DNA from: Mycobacterium sp. shizuoka-1
GTDB lineage: Bacteria; Actinomycetota; Actinomycetes; Mycobacteriales; Mycobacteriaceae
Direction of reading: 5' to 3'
DNA length: 41,505 nt
Assembly (NCBI RefSeq): GCF_002723835.1
Contig: NZ_BEWG01000095.1
Span: forward strand, 91,283-132,787
Program-made: the position numbers and the translations under genes
The notes under the pieces: model-generated
Databases searched by the model: none
What the model saw: the letters and a program-made list of their open reading frames with translations, nothing else
Told to the model about the DNA's origin: nothing
Shown: positions 7,197 to 14,963 of the stretch, piece after piece
Layout of the letters: the number at the start of each line of letters is the position of its first letter
Position numbering within the stretch: the first letter of the stretch is position 1

Positions 7197-8410
7197 CAGA
7201 CCTTCTTCACGGTGATCGGCAGGTGGGCGAATCCGCGCACGTTGCTGGAATGGACACGTACCGCGTTGGCCTCGTCGACCTCGTAGCCGCGGATACGTTC
7301 GAACAATTCGGTCAGCGCCACCCGAGCCTCCATCCGGGCCAGGTGGGCGCCGAGGCAGAAGTGTGCACCGCTGCCGAAACTGAGCAGCTTGGAACCGATC
7401 TCGCGGCCGATCCGGTATTCGTCGGGGTCGTCGAACACCCGCTCGTCGCGATGTGCCGCGCCGGGCACCAACAGCAGCACGTCACCGTCGTGCAAGGTGG
7501 TGCCGTAGAACTCGATGTCGTCGACGACCGTGCGGGCCAGGATCTGGCTCGAGGTGTCGTAGCGCAAGGTCTCCTCCACCCAGTCGACCACTCGTGAGCG
7601 GTCGGCGTAGACCGGCGCGAGCTGATCGGGGTTGCGGCCGCCCCAGAACGCGGCATTGCCGAGCAGTTTGGTGGTTGTCTCGTTGCCGGCCACCACCATC
7701 AGGAACAGGAACGCCATGATCTCGTCGTCGCCGAGTCGGTCGCCGTCGATCTCGGCCTCGACGAGCGCCGAGGTGAGGTCCTCGGAGGGCTTCTTGCGAC
7801 GCTGGGTCACCATGTCGGCGTAGTAGACCAGCAGATCCATCGATGCCTCGATCGCCGACTGGGGCACGTCGGGTACCCCGTCCTCGCGGTGCATCACCCC
7901 GTCGGCCAGGGCACGCAGATGCTGGCGGTCCTCGCGGGGCACACCCACCAGCTCCGAGATCACGTCCATCGGCAGCTTGCCGGCGAATTCGGTGATGTAG
8001 TCGAAGCTTTCGTTCTCCAGTGCGGAATCCAGATGCTCCCTGGTCAGCTCCAGTACCCGCGCTTCGAGTTCGCGGATACGCCGGGGTGTAAAGCCCTTGG
8101 AGACCAGGGTGCGCAGCCGCAGGTGGCCGGGATCGTCCATGGCCAGAAACGACATCGTGCGGTGCGCCTCGGGGGTGCGCGAGATCGGGTCCAGTGAAAC
8201 GCCCAGCTTGTTGGACAGCGCGGTGGTGTTGCGGAATCCCTTGTGCACGTCGGCATGACGGGTCAGCGCCCAGAAGTTGCGTTCCTCGTTGCGGTACAGC
8301 GGAGCTTCGTCGCGCAGCCGCTTGTAGTACGGGTAGGGATCCTCGTGGAAGTCGTAGCTGTAGGGATCGAGCACCAGGTCGACATGTCGGTCTGGAGTCT
8401 GCACATTCAT
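7196..8410 (-). CDS. cyp123: Cytochrome P450, CYP123 family
   Basis: A 404-residue P450. I recognise close identity to M. tuberculosis CYP123 (Rv0766c) across LVLDPYSYDFHEDPYPYY, AMDDPGHLRLRTLVSKGFTP and SSNVRGFAHLPI. The I-helix reads MVVAGNETTTKLL, the ExxR helix is EETLRYD and the haem ligand is C352 in FGSGAHFCLG. The start is set at the ATG 8410, which overlaps the TetR stop as ATGA. An in-frame extension to 8650 would lie inside the TetR gene. The position (TetR, CYP123, SDR, CYP51, ferredoxin) implies regulation by the TetR protein and shared use of the ferredoxin. The substrate is unknown to me. Confidence 0.93.
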   Translation of the reverse strand: MNVQTPDRHVDLVLDPYSYDFHEDPYPYYKRLRDEAPLYRNEERNFWALTRHADVHKGFRNTTALSNKLGVSLDPISRTPEAHRTMSFLAMDDPGHLRLRTLVSKGFTPRRIRELEARVLELTREHLDSALENESFDYITEFAGKLPMDVISELVGVPREDRQHLRALADGVMHREDGVPDVPQSAIEASMDLLVYYADMVTQRRKKPSEDLTSALVEAEIDGDRLGDDEIMAFLFLMVVAGNETTTKLLGNAAFWGGRNPDQLAPVYADRSRVVDWVEETLRYDTSSQILARTVVDDIEFYGTTLHDGDVLLLVPGAAHRDERVFDDPDEYRIGREIGSKLLSFGSGAHFCLGAHLARMEARVALTELFERIRGYEVDEANAVRVHSSNVRGFAHLPITVKKV

Positions 8411-9000
8411 TGGTTCTCTCCCAAGATAAGTCCCGCGACGTATCCCATCCGGTCGGCGACCTCGCGGTAGCTCAAGGTGCCGCTGCCGGCGTGCACGAGC
8501 GCGCCGTAGTACGTCATTTCCAATGCGGACACGATCCGCGGATCGGCGTCCGGCCCCAGCGCCGATTTGATCCGCTTGTGAATCTCGGTGCCGATACGGT
8601 CCCGCACCGGGTGCACGCCGGCGTCGTTGCTCAGCACCGCGGTGGTGCACGCCGCGGCGAACTCGGGTTCGTCGGCGATCACCAGAGCCAGGCTGCGCAG
8701 CGACTGCTGCACCCGCTGCAACCGGGTGTCGTTGACGTCGGTGAAGTAGGGGACCGCACGGACCAGATCCAGATAGACCTCGGCGATCAGGTGGTTCTTC
8801 GAGGAGAAGTAGGTGTAGGCGGTCGCCGGTGCCACCTTCGCGCGAGCCGCGACGGCACGCACGGTCAGGTCGGCGTACGACGTTTCGCGCAACATCTCCA
8901 TGCCGGCCCGCAGCACCTTGCGGAAGGTTTCTTCCTGGCGACGGTTACGCGGTGCGTCGTCACCATCTGGGGTGACGGCAAGTACCGCATCGCTGGACAC
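8407..9000 (-). CDS. TetR-family repressor heading the cyp123-cyp51 operon, Rv0767c-like
   Basis: A 197-residue regulator. The HTH is at about residues 42-65 (LTVRAVAARAKVAPATAYTYF), followed by SSKNHLIAEVYLDLV and an all-helical ligand domain. The GTG start at 9000 lies inside a GGACACATGTCC palindrome (8995-9006), so the protein would block its own transcription by binding there. It overlaps the CYP123 start by 4 bases. A matching palindrome before the divergent aldehyde dehydrogenase suggests it controls both arms. The inducer is unknown, but a hydrophobic alcohol, aldehyde or acyl compound would fit the genes. Confidence 0.9.
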   Translation of the reverse strand: MSSDAVLAVTPDGDDAPRNRRQEETFRKVLRAGMEMLRETSYADLTVRAVAARAKVAPATAYTYFSSKNHLIAEVYLDLVRAVPYFTDVNDTRLQRVQQSLRSLALVIADEPEFAAACTTAVLSNDAGVHPVRDRIGTEIHKRIKSALGPDADPRIVSALEMTYYGALVHAGSGTLSYREVADRMGYVAGLILGENQ

Positions 9001-9006
9001 ATGTCC
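8995..9006. promoter_or_regulatory. Probable TetR operator overlapping the regulator's own start codon
   Basis: GGACACATGTCC, with arms GGACA/TGTCC and 2 bases between them, is followed by AAG. The same 15-base pattern GGACAC(A/G)TGTCCAA recurs at 9142, on the other side of the divergent promoter region. Pairing of two such sites between a TetR gene and its divergent neighbour is typical of autoregulation. Confidence 0.65.
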
Positions 9007-9141
9007 AAGTTATCGGAACGGTGGCGACGTAGGCAAGAGATCGTGCGGAAATGCCAGTTCATTGGCGTGAAACGCGGGGTGTTGGACATGGTCCTTGCAC
9101 CATGGACGCGGCGGCGGCTATGGTGCGAAAGACGGAATCTC

Positions 9142-9153
9142 GGACACGTGTCC
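9142..9153. promoter_or_regulatory. Probable TetR operator in front of the aldehyde dehydrogenase
   Basis: GGACACGTGTCC is a perfect 12-base palindrome, followed by AA as in the site at 8995. It lies 22 bases before the ATG at 9176. The gap 9001-9175 should hold both divergent promoters, but I cannot assign -10/-35 boxes with confidence. Confidence 0.65.
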
Positions 9154-9175
9154 AATGAAGCAGACGGGAGTCGGG

Positions 9176-10642
9176 ATGGCGATTGCGGCCGATGCGAACA
9201 GCGATCTCTTCATCGACGGGAAGCTGGTGCCGGGAGGCAACGGCAGATACCCGACCATCAACCCCGCGACCGAGGAAATCCTGGGTACGGCGGCCGACGG
9301 CGATGCCGCGGACATGAGCCGGGCCATCGACGCCGCGCGCCGTGCCTTCGACACCACCGATTGGTCCACCAACACCGAACTGCGGGTGCGCTGCATCCGC
9401 CAGCTCCGCGATGCGATGAAAGAGCACGTCGAGGAACTGCGTGAGATCACCATGTCCGAGGTGGGCGCCCCGCGGATGCTGACCGCGGCCGCCCAGCTGG
9501 AGGGGCCGATCGAGGATCTCTCGTTCAGCGCCGAAACCGCCGAAACGTATTCGTGGCGCCAGGATCTCGGCGTCGCCTCGCCGATGGGGATCAAGACCCA
9601 GCGCACCATCGTCAGGGAGGCGGTCGGTGTGGTCGGCGCGATCACGCCGTGGAACTTCCCGCACCAGATCAACCTCGCCAAGCTCGGTCCGGCGCTGGCG
9701 GCGGGCAACACCATCGTGCTCAAGCCCGCGCCCGACACCCCCTGGTGCGCAGCGGTTCTCGGCGAACTCATCGCCGAGCACACCGACATTCCGCCCGGGG
9801 TCGTCAACATCGTGACTTCCAACGACCACTCGGTCGGCGCGCTGCTGTCCAGCGACCCCCGGGTCGACATGGTGTCGTTCACCGGCTCGACCAACACCGG
9901 CCGGGCGGTGATGGCGGCCGGCGCGGCCACCATCAAGAAGGTCTTCCTGGAGCTCGGCGGCAAGTCGGCGTTCCTGGTGCTTGACGATGCCGACTTGGCC
10001 GGCGCGTGCTCGATGTCGGCATTCACCGCCTCGATGCACGCCGGTCAGGGCTGCGCGATCACCACCCGCCTGGTGGTGCCGCGGGCCCGCTATGACGAAG
10101 CCGTCGAGGCGGCCGCAGCCACCATGGCCGGCCTCAAGCCGGGTGACCCGACGAACCCCGGAACCATCTGCGGGCCGGTCATTTCCGAGCGCCAGCGCGA
10201 TCGCGTGCAGTCCTACCTCGATCTCGCGATCACCGAGGGCGGCCGGTTCGCGTGTGGCGGCGGGCGTCCGGCCGATCGCGACAAGGGCTTCTTCATCTCA
10301 CCGACGGTGATCGCCGGCCTGGACAACAGCGCCCGGGTGGCGCGCGAGGAGATCTTCGGCCCGGTGCTGACCGTCATCGCCCATGACGGCGACGACGACG
10401 CCATCCGCATCGCCAACGACTCGCCGTACGGCTTGTCGGGCAGCGTGTTCAGCGGTGATCCGCAGCGAGCCCAGGCGGTCGCGGACCGGCTGCGGGTCGG
10501 CACCGTCAACGTCAACGGCGGGGTCTGGTACTCCGCAGACGCGCCGTTCGGCGGGTACAAGCAATCCGGCGTCGGCCGCGAGATGGGCCTGGCCGGTTTC
10601 GAGGAATACCTGGAGCTCAAAGTCATTGCCACAGCGGTGTGA
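9176..10642 (+). CDS. aldA: NAD-dependent aldehyde dehydrogenase, AldA/Rv0768-like
   Basis: A 488-residue ALDH. It has VVGAITPWNFP with N160, LKPAPDTPW (NAD site), FTGSTNTGR, the general base E259 in LELGGKSAF, nucleophile C293 in HAGQGCAITTR, and EEIFGPVLTVIAH near the end. The length matches the family and what I recall of M. tuberculosis AldA (489). The ATG at 9176 has GGGAG 5 bases before it. A longer frame begins at 9095 but would cover the operator. It oxidises an aldehyde to the acid and is the first gene of a four-gene plus-strand operon running to 12740. Confidence 0.95.
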   Translation: MAIAADANSDLFIDGKLVPGGNGRYPTINPATEEILGTAADGDAADMSRAIDAARRAFDTTDWSTNTELRVRCIRQLRDAMKEHVEELREITMSEVGAPRMLTAAAQLEGPIEDLSFSAETAETYSWRQDLGVASPMGIKTQRTIVREAVGVVGAITPWNFPHQINLAKLGPALAAGNTIVLKPAPDTPWCAAVLGELIAEHTDIPPGVVNIVTSNDHSVGALLSSDPRVDMVSFTGSTNTGRAVMAAGAATIKKVFLELGGKSAFLVLDDADLAGACSMSAFTASMHAGQGCAITTRLVVPRARYDEAVEAAAATMAGLKPGDPTNPGTICGPVISERQRDRVQSYLDLAITEGGRFACGGGRPADRDKGFFISPTVIAGLDNSARVAREEIFGPVLTVIAHDGDDDAIRIANDSPYGLSGSVFSGDPQRAQAVADRLRVGTVNVNGGVWYSADAPFGGYKQSGVGREMGLAGFEEYLELKVIATAV

Positions 10643-10670
10643 TCACCCCTGGCCTGAGAGAGGAACGTAC

Positions 10671-11420
10671 ATGGGACAGTTCGACGACAAGGTAGCCATC
10701 GTCACCGGAGCAGGCGGCGGCATCGGCCAGGTCTACGCCGAAGCCCTGGCCCGCGAGGGTGCGGCCGTGGTGGTGGCCGACATCAACACCGAAGGCGCGC
10801 AGAAGGTCGTCGACGGGATCACCGGCGAGGGCGGCACGGCGCTTGCGCTCCCGGTCGACGTCAGCGACCCGGTCTCGGCCAAGGCGATGGCCGATGCCAC
10901 GCTGGCCGAGTTCGGCGGCATCGACTATCTGGTGAACAATGCCGCGATCTTCGGCGGGATGAAGCTGGACTTCCTGATCACTGTCGACTGGGACTACTAC
11001 AAGAAGTTCATGAGCGTGAACCTCGACGGTGCGCTGGTGTGTACCCGCGCGGTCTACCGGAAGATGGCCAAGCGCGGTGGCGGTGCGATCGTCAACCAGT
11101 CGTCCACGGCGGCGTGGTTGTACTCGAACTTCTACGGTCTGGCCAAGGCCGGGGTCAACAGCCTCACCCAGCAGCTGGCCACCGAACTCGGCGGCCAGAA
11201 CATCCGGGTCAACGCCATCGCGCCCGGCCCGATCGACACCGAGGCCAACCGCACCACCACGCCGCAGGAGATGGTTGCCGACATCGTCAAGGGAATTCCC
11301 TTGTCGCGGATGGGCGAACCCGAGGATCTGGTCGGCATGCTGATGTTTCTGCTTTCCGACCAGGCCAAGTGGATCACCGGCCAGATCTTCAATGTCGACG
11401 GCGGACAGATCTTCCGATGA
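10671..11420 (+). CDS. Short-chain dehydrogenase/reductase, Rv0769-like
   Basis: A 249-residue classical SDR: TGAGGGIG at 12-19, VVADIN (Asp after the second strand, favouring NAD), NNAAI at 89-93, catalytic S144/S145, Y155 and K159 (YGLAK), and the C-terminal FNVDGG. GAGAGGAACGTAC upstream of the ATG gives a ribosome site. It lies 28 bases after aldA. It probably interconverts the alcohol or ketone that feeds the aldehyde dehydrogenase. The substrate is unknown. Confidence 0.92.
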   Translation: MGQFDDKVAIVTGAGGGIGQVYAEALAREGAAVVVADINTEGAQKVVDGITGEGGTALALPVDVSDPVSAKAMADATLAEFGGIDYLVNNAAIFGGMKLDFLITVDWDYYKKFMSVNLDGALVCTRAVYRKMAKRGGGAIVNQSSTAAWLYSNFYGLAKAGVNSLTQQLATELGGQNIRVNAIAPGPIDTEANRTTTPQEMVADIVKGIPLSRMGEPEDLVGMLMFLLSDQAKWITGQIFNVDGGQIFR

Positions 11421-11451
11421 GCGCTTGCGCGAAGAGAATCGGGCGGCGCTC

Positions 11452-12300
11452 GTGAGTGACATCAAGGTCGGCTATATCGGGCTGGGCAACCAGGGTGCGC
11501 CGATGGCCAAGCGTCTGATCGAGTGGCCCGGCGGGCTCATCGTCTTCGATGTACGGACCGAGGCCATGACGCCGCTGGCCGAACTGGGTGCCACGCTGGC
11601 GGACAGCGTCGCCGATGTCGCCACAGCCGACGTCATCGAGGTGACTGTGCTCAACGACGAGCAGGTCCGCGACGTCGTCGGGGAACTCGCCGCACACGCC
11701 AAGCCGGGTACCGTGATCGCGATCCATTCCACGATCGAGCCGGACACCGCCGCCGAGCTGGCCGAGCAGCTGCGCCCCAAGGGAATTCACGTCGTCGATG
11801 CCCCGGTCAGCGGGGGATCTGGTGCCGCCGACAAAGGTGAACTGGCCGTGATGGTCGGCGCGGACGACGAGGCGTACGAACTGGTCAAGCCGGTGTTCAA
11901 GAAGTGGGCATCGATGGTGGTTCGCGCCGGTGAGCCCGGAGCCGGGACCCGGATGAAGCTGGCACGTAACATGTTGACCTTCATCGGGTTTGCCGCCGCC
12001 TGCGAGGCGTCGCGGCTGGCCGAGGCAGCGGGAATCGACTTGCAGAAGCTGGGCCGGGTGGTACGGCACAGCGACGCTCAGAGCGGCGGACCCGGTGCGA
12101 TCATGGTTCGCGACGACACCAAGCCGCTGCAGCCCGACCACTTCGTCTACAACATGTTCATCCACACCCGCGGGCTGGCCGAGAAGGATCTCAAGTTGGC
12201 GCTGGGCCTCGGTGAGGCCAACGGCGTTGAGCTGCCGTTGGCCGAGATCGCGCTACGGGATCTGGCCGCCGGTCTCGGTGTGCCCAACACGAAGGAGTGA
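11452..12300 (+). CDS. 3-hydroxyisobutyrate-dehydrogenase-family protein, Rv0770-like
   Basis: About 282 residues, beta-hydroxyacid dehydrogenase family. The NAD(P) loop is GLGNQG at 10-15, the substrate loop DAPVSGGSGAA around 117-126, and the catalytic-lysine helix MKLARNML has K169 and N173. The family oxidises beta-hydroxyacids such as 3-hydroxyisobutyrate. The natural substrate here is not known. The GTG at 11452 is preferred because it begins just before the first strand (VSDIKVGYIG). A start at 11392 inside the SDR gene is possible, and there is no clear ribosome site for either. It couples to the next gene through a GTGA overlap zone. Confidence 0.88.
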   Translation: MSDIKVGYIGLGNQGAPMAKRLIEWPGGLIVFDVRTEAMTPLAELGATLADSVADVATADVIEVTVLNDEQVRDVVGELAAHAKPGTVIAIHSTIEPDTAAELAEQLRPKGIHVVDAPVSGGSGAADKGELAVMVGADDEAYELVKPVFKKWASMVVRAGEPGAGTRMKLARNMLTFIGFAAACEASRLAEAAGIDLQKLGRVVRHSDAQSGGPGAIMVRDDTKPLQPDHFVYNMFIHTRGLAEKDLKLALGLGEANGVELPLAEIALRDLAAGLGVPNTKE

Positions 12301-12302
12301 CG

Positions 12303-12740
12303 ATGGACGAACTGCGCCGCAGGGGCCTGGACAAGATGAACGAGGTCTACGGCTGGGAGATGCCGGACTCGCCGGGCGACTACTTCGCACTCACCGCCGA
12401 CCACCTTTTCGGCACCATCTGGTCGCGGCCGGGATTGTCCATGCGTGACAAGCGGATCATGACGCTGACCGTCGTCACCGCGCTCGGCATTTCCGATCTG
12501 GCCGAGATCCAGGCCAATGCCGCGCTGCACAACGAAGAGCTCACCGGCGAGGAGCTCAAGGAGATGGCGATCTTCTTGACGCACTACCTGGGCTTCCCGC
12601 TGGGCTCGAAGCTGGACGGGGTCGTCACCAAAGTCGTCGCCAAGCGCAAGAAGGCCGCCGAGGCCGGCCAGGGCGAGGACAAGAAGGCGAACGTCAACGA
12701 CGCGCTCAAGATGCACAGCGGCACCACACTCGACGACTGA
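12303..12740 (+). CDS. Carboxymuconolactone-decarboxylase-like protein, Rv0771-like
   Basis: A 145-residue all-helical CMD/AhpD-superfamily protein: RPGLSMRDKRIMTLTVVTAL, EIQANAALHNEELTGEELKE and LTHYLGFP are the family core. It contains no cysteine at all, so it cannot be an AhpD-type peroxidase partner. The fold is that of gamma-carboxymuconolactone decarboxylase, but a protocatechuate pathway is not visible. The ATG 12303 is chosen because GAAGGAG ends 5 bases before it. A GTG at 12297 overlapping the previous stop leaves no room for the ribosome site. It is the last gene of the aldA operon and ends at a hairpin. Function unknown. Confidence 0.87.
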   Translation: MDELRRRGLDKMNEVYGWEMPDSPGDYFALTADHLFGTIWSRPGLSMRDKRIMTLTVVTALGISDLAEIQANAALHNEELTGEELKEMAIFLTHYLGFPLGSKLDGVVTKVVAKRKKAAEAGQGEDKKANVNDALKMHSGTTLDD

Positions 12741-12803
12741 GTGCGTCGAGTCAGAACTGAGTGTGACGATTCTTGTGAAAAGCTCGCTCTGACGTCTGAC
12801 TCG
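12728..12803 (+). other. Mutually exclusive hairpins after the aldA operon
   Basis: ACTCGAC (12728-12734) pairs with GTCGAGT (12745-12751) across the CMD stop codon. The second arm can instead pair as CGAGTCAGA (12747-12755) with TCTGACTCG (12795-12803). A 10-base palindrome TCGATATCGA follows at 12801-12810. Either hairpin could end the aldA operon. The shared arm makes the two structures alternatives. No U-tract is visible. Confidence 0.45.
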
Positions 12804-12818
12804 ATATCGACGACCCAG

Positions 12819-12847
12819 TGTCGGATTCTGCGAGCGCCGTTCGTCGT
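12819..12847 (+). promoter_or_regulatory. Candidate ECF-sigma promoter for the YCII/sigma module
   Basis: TGTCGG at 12819-12824 and CGTCGT at 12842-12847 are 17 bases apart. ECF42 sigma factors are reported to recognise a TGTCGA-like -35 and a CGA/TC-type -10 and to drive the adjacent DGPF/YCII gene. The match is therefore suggestive of autoregulation. It is short and not exact. Confidence 0.4.
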
Positions 12848-12848
12848 A

Positions 12849-12889
12849 GAGGTAGAAAGTGAAACCAGCAGGGTTTCGCGCCCTACCTC
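12849..12889 (+). other. Two-tier hairpin in the leader of the YCII gene
   Basis: The outer stem is GAGGTAG (12849-12855) with CTACCTC (12883-12889). The inner stem is GAAACC (12861-12866) with GGTTTC (12872-12877), closed by an AGCAG loop, with 5-base internal bulges on each side. It ends right beside the ribosome site GAGAGG (12890-12895) of the ATG at 12903, so folding could influence translation. Confidence 0.55.
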
Positions 12890-12902
12890 GAGAGGCATCG
12901 TC

Positions 12903-13601
12903 ATGTATTACTTCGCACTGCTCCAAACCCGCGAACGCAACCTCAGCGCCGACGAGGCGGCCAGCGAGATGGCCGCGTACGCCGAGTTCCACGCCCGCGA
13001 GTCGGCGTCGATCCGAGAGGGCGATGCGTTGGGTCCGGCCGCCGAGGCGGTCCGGATCACCGGCGGACCGGATGCACCGGTGATCACCGACAGTCCGTAC
13101 CCCGAAGGCGCCGAGGTGGCCGGCGGTTACTACCTGTTCGAGGCTGACAACCTCGACGAGGCGTTGCAGTTGGCCCGTCAGATTCCGGCGGCCCGGTATG
13201 GGGCGATCGAGGTGTGGCCCGCGGTGCACTGGAACGCGGTCGGGCGGCCGACCACCGATTCCGACTGGCTGGCGCTATTGCTCGAACCCGCCGACGAGGT
13301 GAGCGTCCCGGGAAGTCCGGAGTGGGACCGCGGCCTGGCCGAACACGCCGAGTTCGGCAGGGCAGCCGGATCCCACATCCTCGGCGGGGCACCGCTGCAC
13401 CCGCCGACGACGGCCACCACGGTGCGCGTGCGCGACGGCGAGATGGTGCTGACCGACGGTCCCTACGCCGAGGCCGCCGAGGTCGCCAACGGGTTTTACG
13501 TCCTGTCGGCCGCCGACCGGGACGAGGCGACGAAGGTGGCGTCGATGATCCCGGCGTCGGTCGTCGAGCTGCGCCGGCTGGCGGGAGTGTCTGGGCTGTA
13601 G
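12903..13601 (+). CDS. Double YCII/DGPF-domain protein, partner of the ECF42 sigma factor
   Basis: 232 residues made of two YCII (DGPF) domains. Domain 1 (about 1-105) includes HARESASIREGDALGPAAEAV and TDSPYPEGAEVAGGYYLFEA. Domain 2 (about 115-232) includes HAEFGRAAGSHILGG, the signature LTDGPYAEAAEVANGFYVL and the final ARG-rich helix. Single-domain members usually have 110-140 residues, so this is a tandem fusion. The sigma-factor ATG follows its stop with no gap. The DGPF-ECF42 pairing is known in actinobacteria, but the biochemical role of the YCII protein is not. GAGAGG lies 7 bases before the ATG. I do not recall this module at the matching M. tuberculosis locus. Confidence 0.87.
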   Translation: MYYFALLQTRERNLSADEAASEMAAYAEFHARESASIREGDALGPAAEAVRITGGPDAPVITDSPYPEGAEVAGGYYLFEADNLDEALQLARQIPAARYGAIEVWPAVHWNAVGRPTTDSDWLALLLEPADEVSVPGSPEWDRGLAEHAEFGRAAGSHILGGAPLHPPTTATTVRVRDGEMVLTDGPYAEAAEVANGFYVLSAADRDEATKVASMIPASVVELRRLAGVSGL

Positions 13602-14822
13602 ATGGGTTCGCTGGACGGTGTCTTCCGGCGGGAGTGGGGTCCCGCGGTGGCCGCGCTCGCGCGGTGGTCGGGCGATCTGGACATCGCCGAGGACGCCGTC
13701 CAGGAAGCCTGCGCCGAGGCGCTGCGGCGCTGGCCGCGCGACGGGATACCCGACAATCCCGGCGCGTGGCTGGTCACCGTCGGCCGCAATCGGGCCAGGG
13801 ATCGCCTACGTCGCGAATCCGTGCGCCCGGGAAAGGAATTGCTGGCCGTGCAGGGTGATGGGCGCGCAGATGACCGCGTGGTGCACGGTGTGCGCGACGA
13901 TGAGCTTCGGATGATGTTCACCTGCGCGCATCCCGCCCTCGAGCGGTTGTCCCAACTCGCGCTGACCTTGCGGTTGATATCGGGCCTGACGGTCTCGGAG
14001 ATCGCACGCGCGCTCCTGCTCAGCGAAACCGCTGTCGGACAACGCATCACCCGCGCCAAGAGCAAGATCCGGCACGCCAACATCCCGCTGCGAGTGCCTC
14101 CTCCCGAGCTGTTGGCTGAACGCACCCCGCACGTCCTGTCGTGTATCTATTCGGTGTTCACCGAGGGGTACTGGTCTACCGCCGGACCGTCTGCGGTCCG
14201 GGACGAGCTGTGCGACGAAGGTGTCCGGCTGGCCGGTGAAATGTGCCTGCTGATGCCTGCCGAACCGAATGCGCGCGCGTTGTATGCCCTTGTTCTGCTG
14301 CATGATTCGCGACGATCCACGCGTGTCGATGCCGACGGTGCGTTGGTGCCGCTCGACGAGCAGGACCGGTCCCGGTGGGATCGCGGCCGGATTGCCCGCG
14401 GGCTCGACGCGCTACGCCGCGCGGAGGGGGCGAGCGGGCCGTATCTTCCGCAGGCGGTGATCGCCGCCGCGCACGCGACCGCGCCGAGCTGGGAGCAGAC
14501 CGACTGGCGGACCATCTGCCGGGCCTATGACCAGCTGCTGCGCCAGACGGACTCGCCGGTGGTGCGGGTGAACCGGGCCCTGGCGATCGGGCTGCGCGAC
14601 GGCCCGGATGCCGGCTTGGCGGCTCTGGAGCAGGTTGCGCACGATCCGCGATTGGCCCGATCCGCGCTCGTGCCCACGGTGCGTGCCGACTTGTTGCGCC
14701 GAGCGGGCAGGCACGCGCAGGCGGTGCGCTGGTACCGGGACGCGATCGATCTCAACGGCTCCGAACCCGGCAAGGCGTTTCTGCGGCGGCGGATCGCCGA
14801 ATGCGGCGGGGTCGCTTCATAA
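13602..14822 (+). CDS. ECF42-type RNA polymerase sigma factor with long C-terminal domain
   Basis: 406 residues. Sigma-2 is at about 8-75 (FRREWGPAVAALARWSGDLDIAEDAVQEA, then LVTVGRNRARDRLRRE). Sigma-4 is at about 105-160 (LALTLRLISGLTVSEIARALLLSETAVGQRITRAKSKIR). A C-terminal region of some 240 residues carries helical repeats (VRVNRALAIGLRDGPDAGLAALEQV, RADLLRRAGRHAQAVRWYRDAI) like TPR units. This extension and the adjacent YCII gene are the hallmarks of group ECF42, which works without a classical anti-sigma factor. None is seen nearby. It starts directly at the YCII stop. The module sits between the aldA operon and the small membrane protein gene. Confidence 0.92.
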   Translation: MGSLDGVFRREWGPAVAALARWSGDLDIAEDAVQEACAEALRRWPRDGIPDNPGAWLVTVGRNRARDRLRRESVRPGKELLAVQGDGRADDRVVHGVRDDELRMMFTCAHPALERLSQLALTLRLISGLTVSEIARALLLSETAVGQRITRAKSKIRHANIPLRVPPPELLAERTPHVLSCIYSVFTEGYWSTAGPSAVRDELCDEGVRLAGEMCLLMPAEPNARALYALVLLHDSRRSTRVDADGALVPLDEQDRSRWDRGRIARGLDALRRAEGASGPYLPQAVIAAAHATAPSWEQTDWRTICRAYDQLLRQTDSPVVRVNRALAIGLRDGPDAGLAALEQVAHDPRLARSALVPTVRADLLRRAGRHAQAVRWYRDAIDLNGSEPGKAFLRRRIAECGGVAS

Positions 14823-14882
14823 CAAAGAGGTCGATAAGACAACGGTAAGGAAACGCCCAGATCGCAAACAGTTATCGGGCCG

Positions 14883-14898
14883 TGTCACAAATGTGACA
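14883..14898. promoter_or_regulatory. 16-base palindrome upstream of the small membrane protein
   Basis: TGTCACA-AA-TGTGACA is a perfect inverted repeat (7+2+7) in the 141-base gap between the sigma factor and the ATG at 14964. It is followed by ATAAGTAC. The half-site order is opposite to the CRP pattern TGTGA-N6-TCACA. The GTCACA half resembles the MtrA-type hexamer, but those are reported as direct repeats. It is probably an operator, with the binding protein unknown. Confidence 0.5.
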
Positions 14899-14963
14899 TA
14901 AGTACACCAGTGTTACCGAAGTGAAATCGAGCGCCGCGGGCCTCGGTACGGATGGGAGTGGCT

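Noticed and set aside
9059..10039. Minus-strand frames of about 300 codons over the aldehyde dehydrogenase
   Set aside because: Antisense shadows. The ALDH on the plus strand is unmistakable.
14883..14898. CRP/GlxR-type binding site
   Set aside because: The half-sites are in the reverse order (TCACA..TGTGA) and the spacing is 2, not 6.
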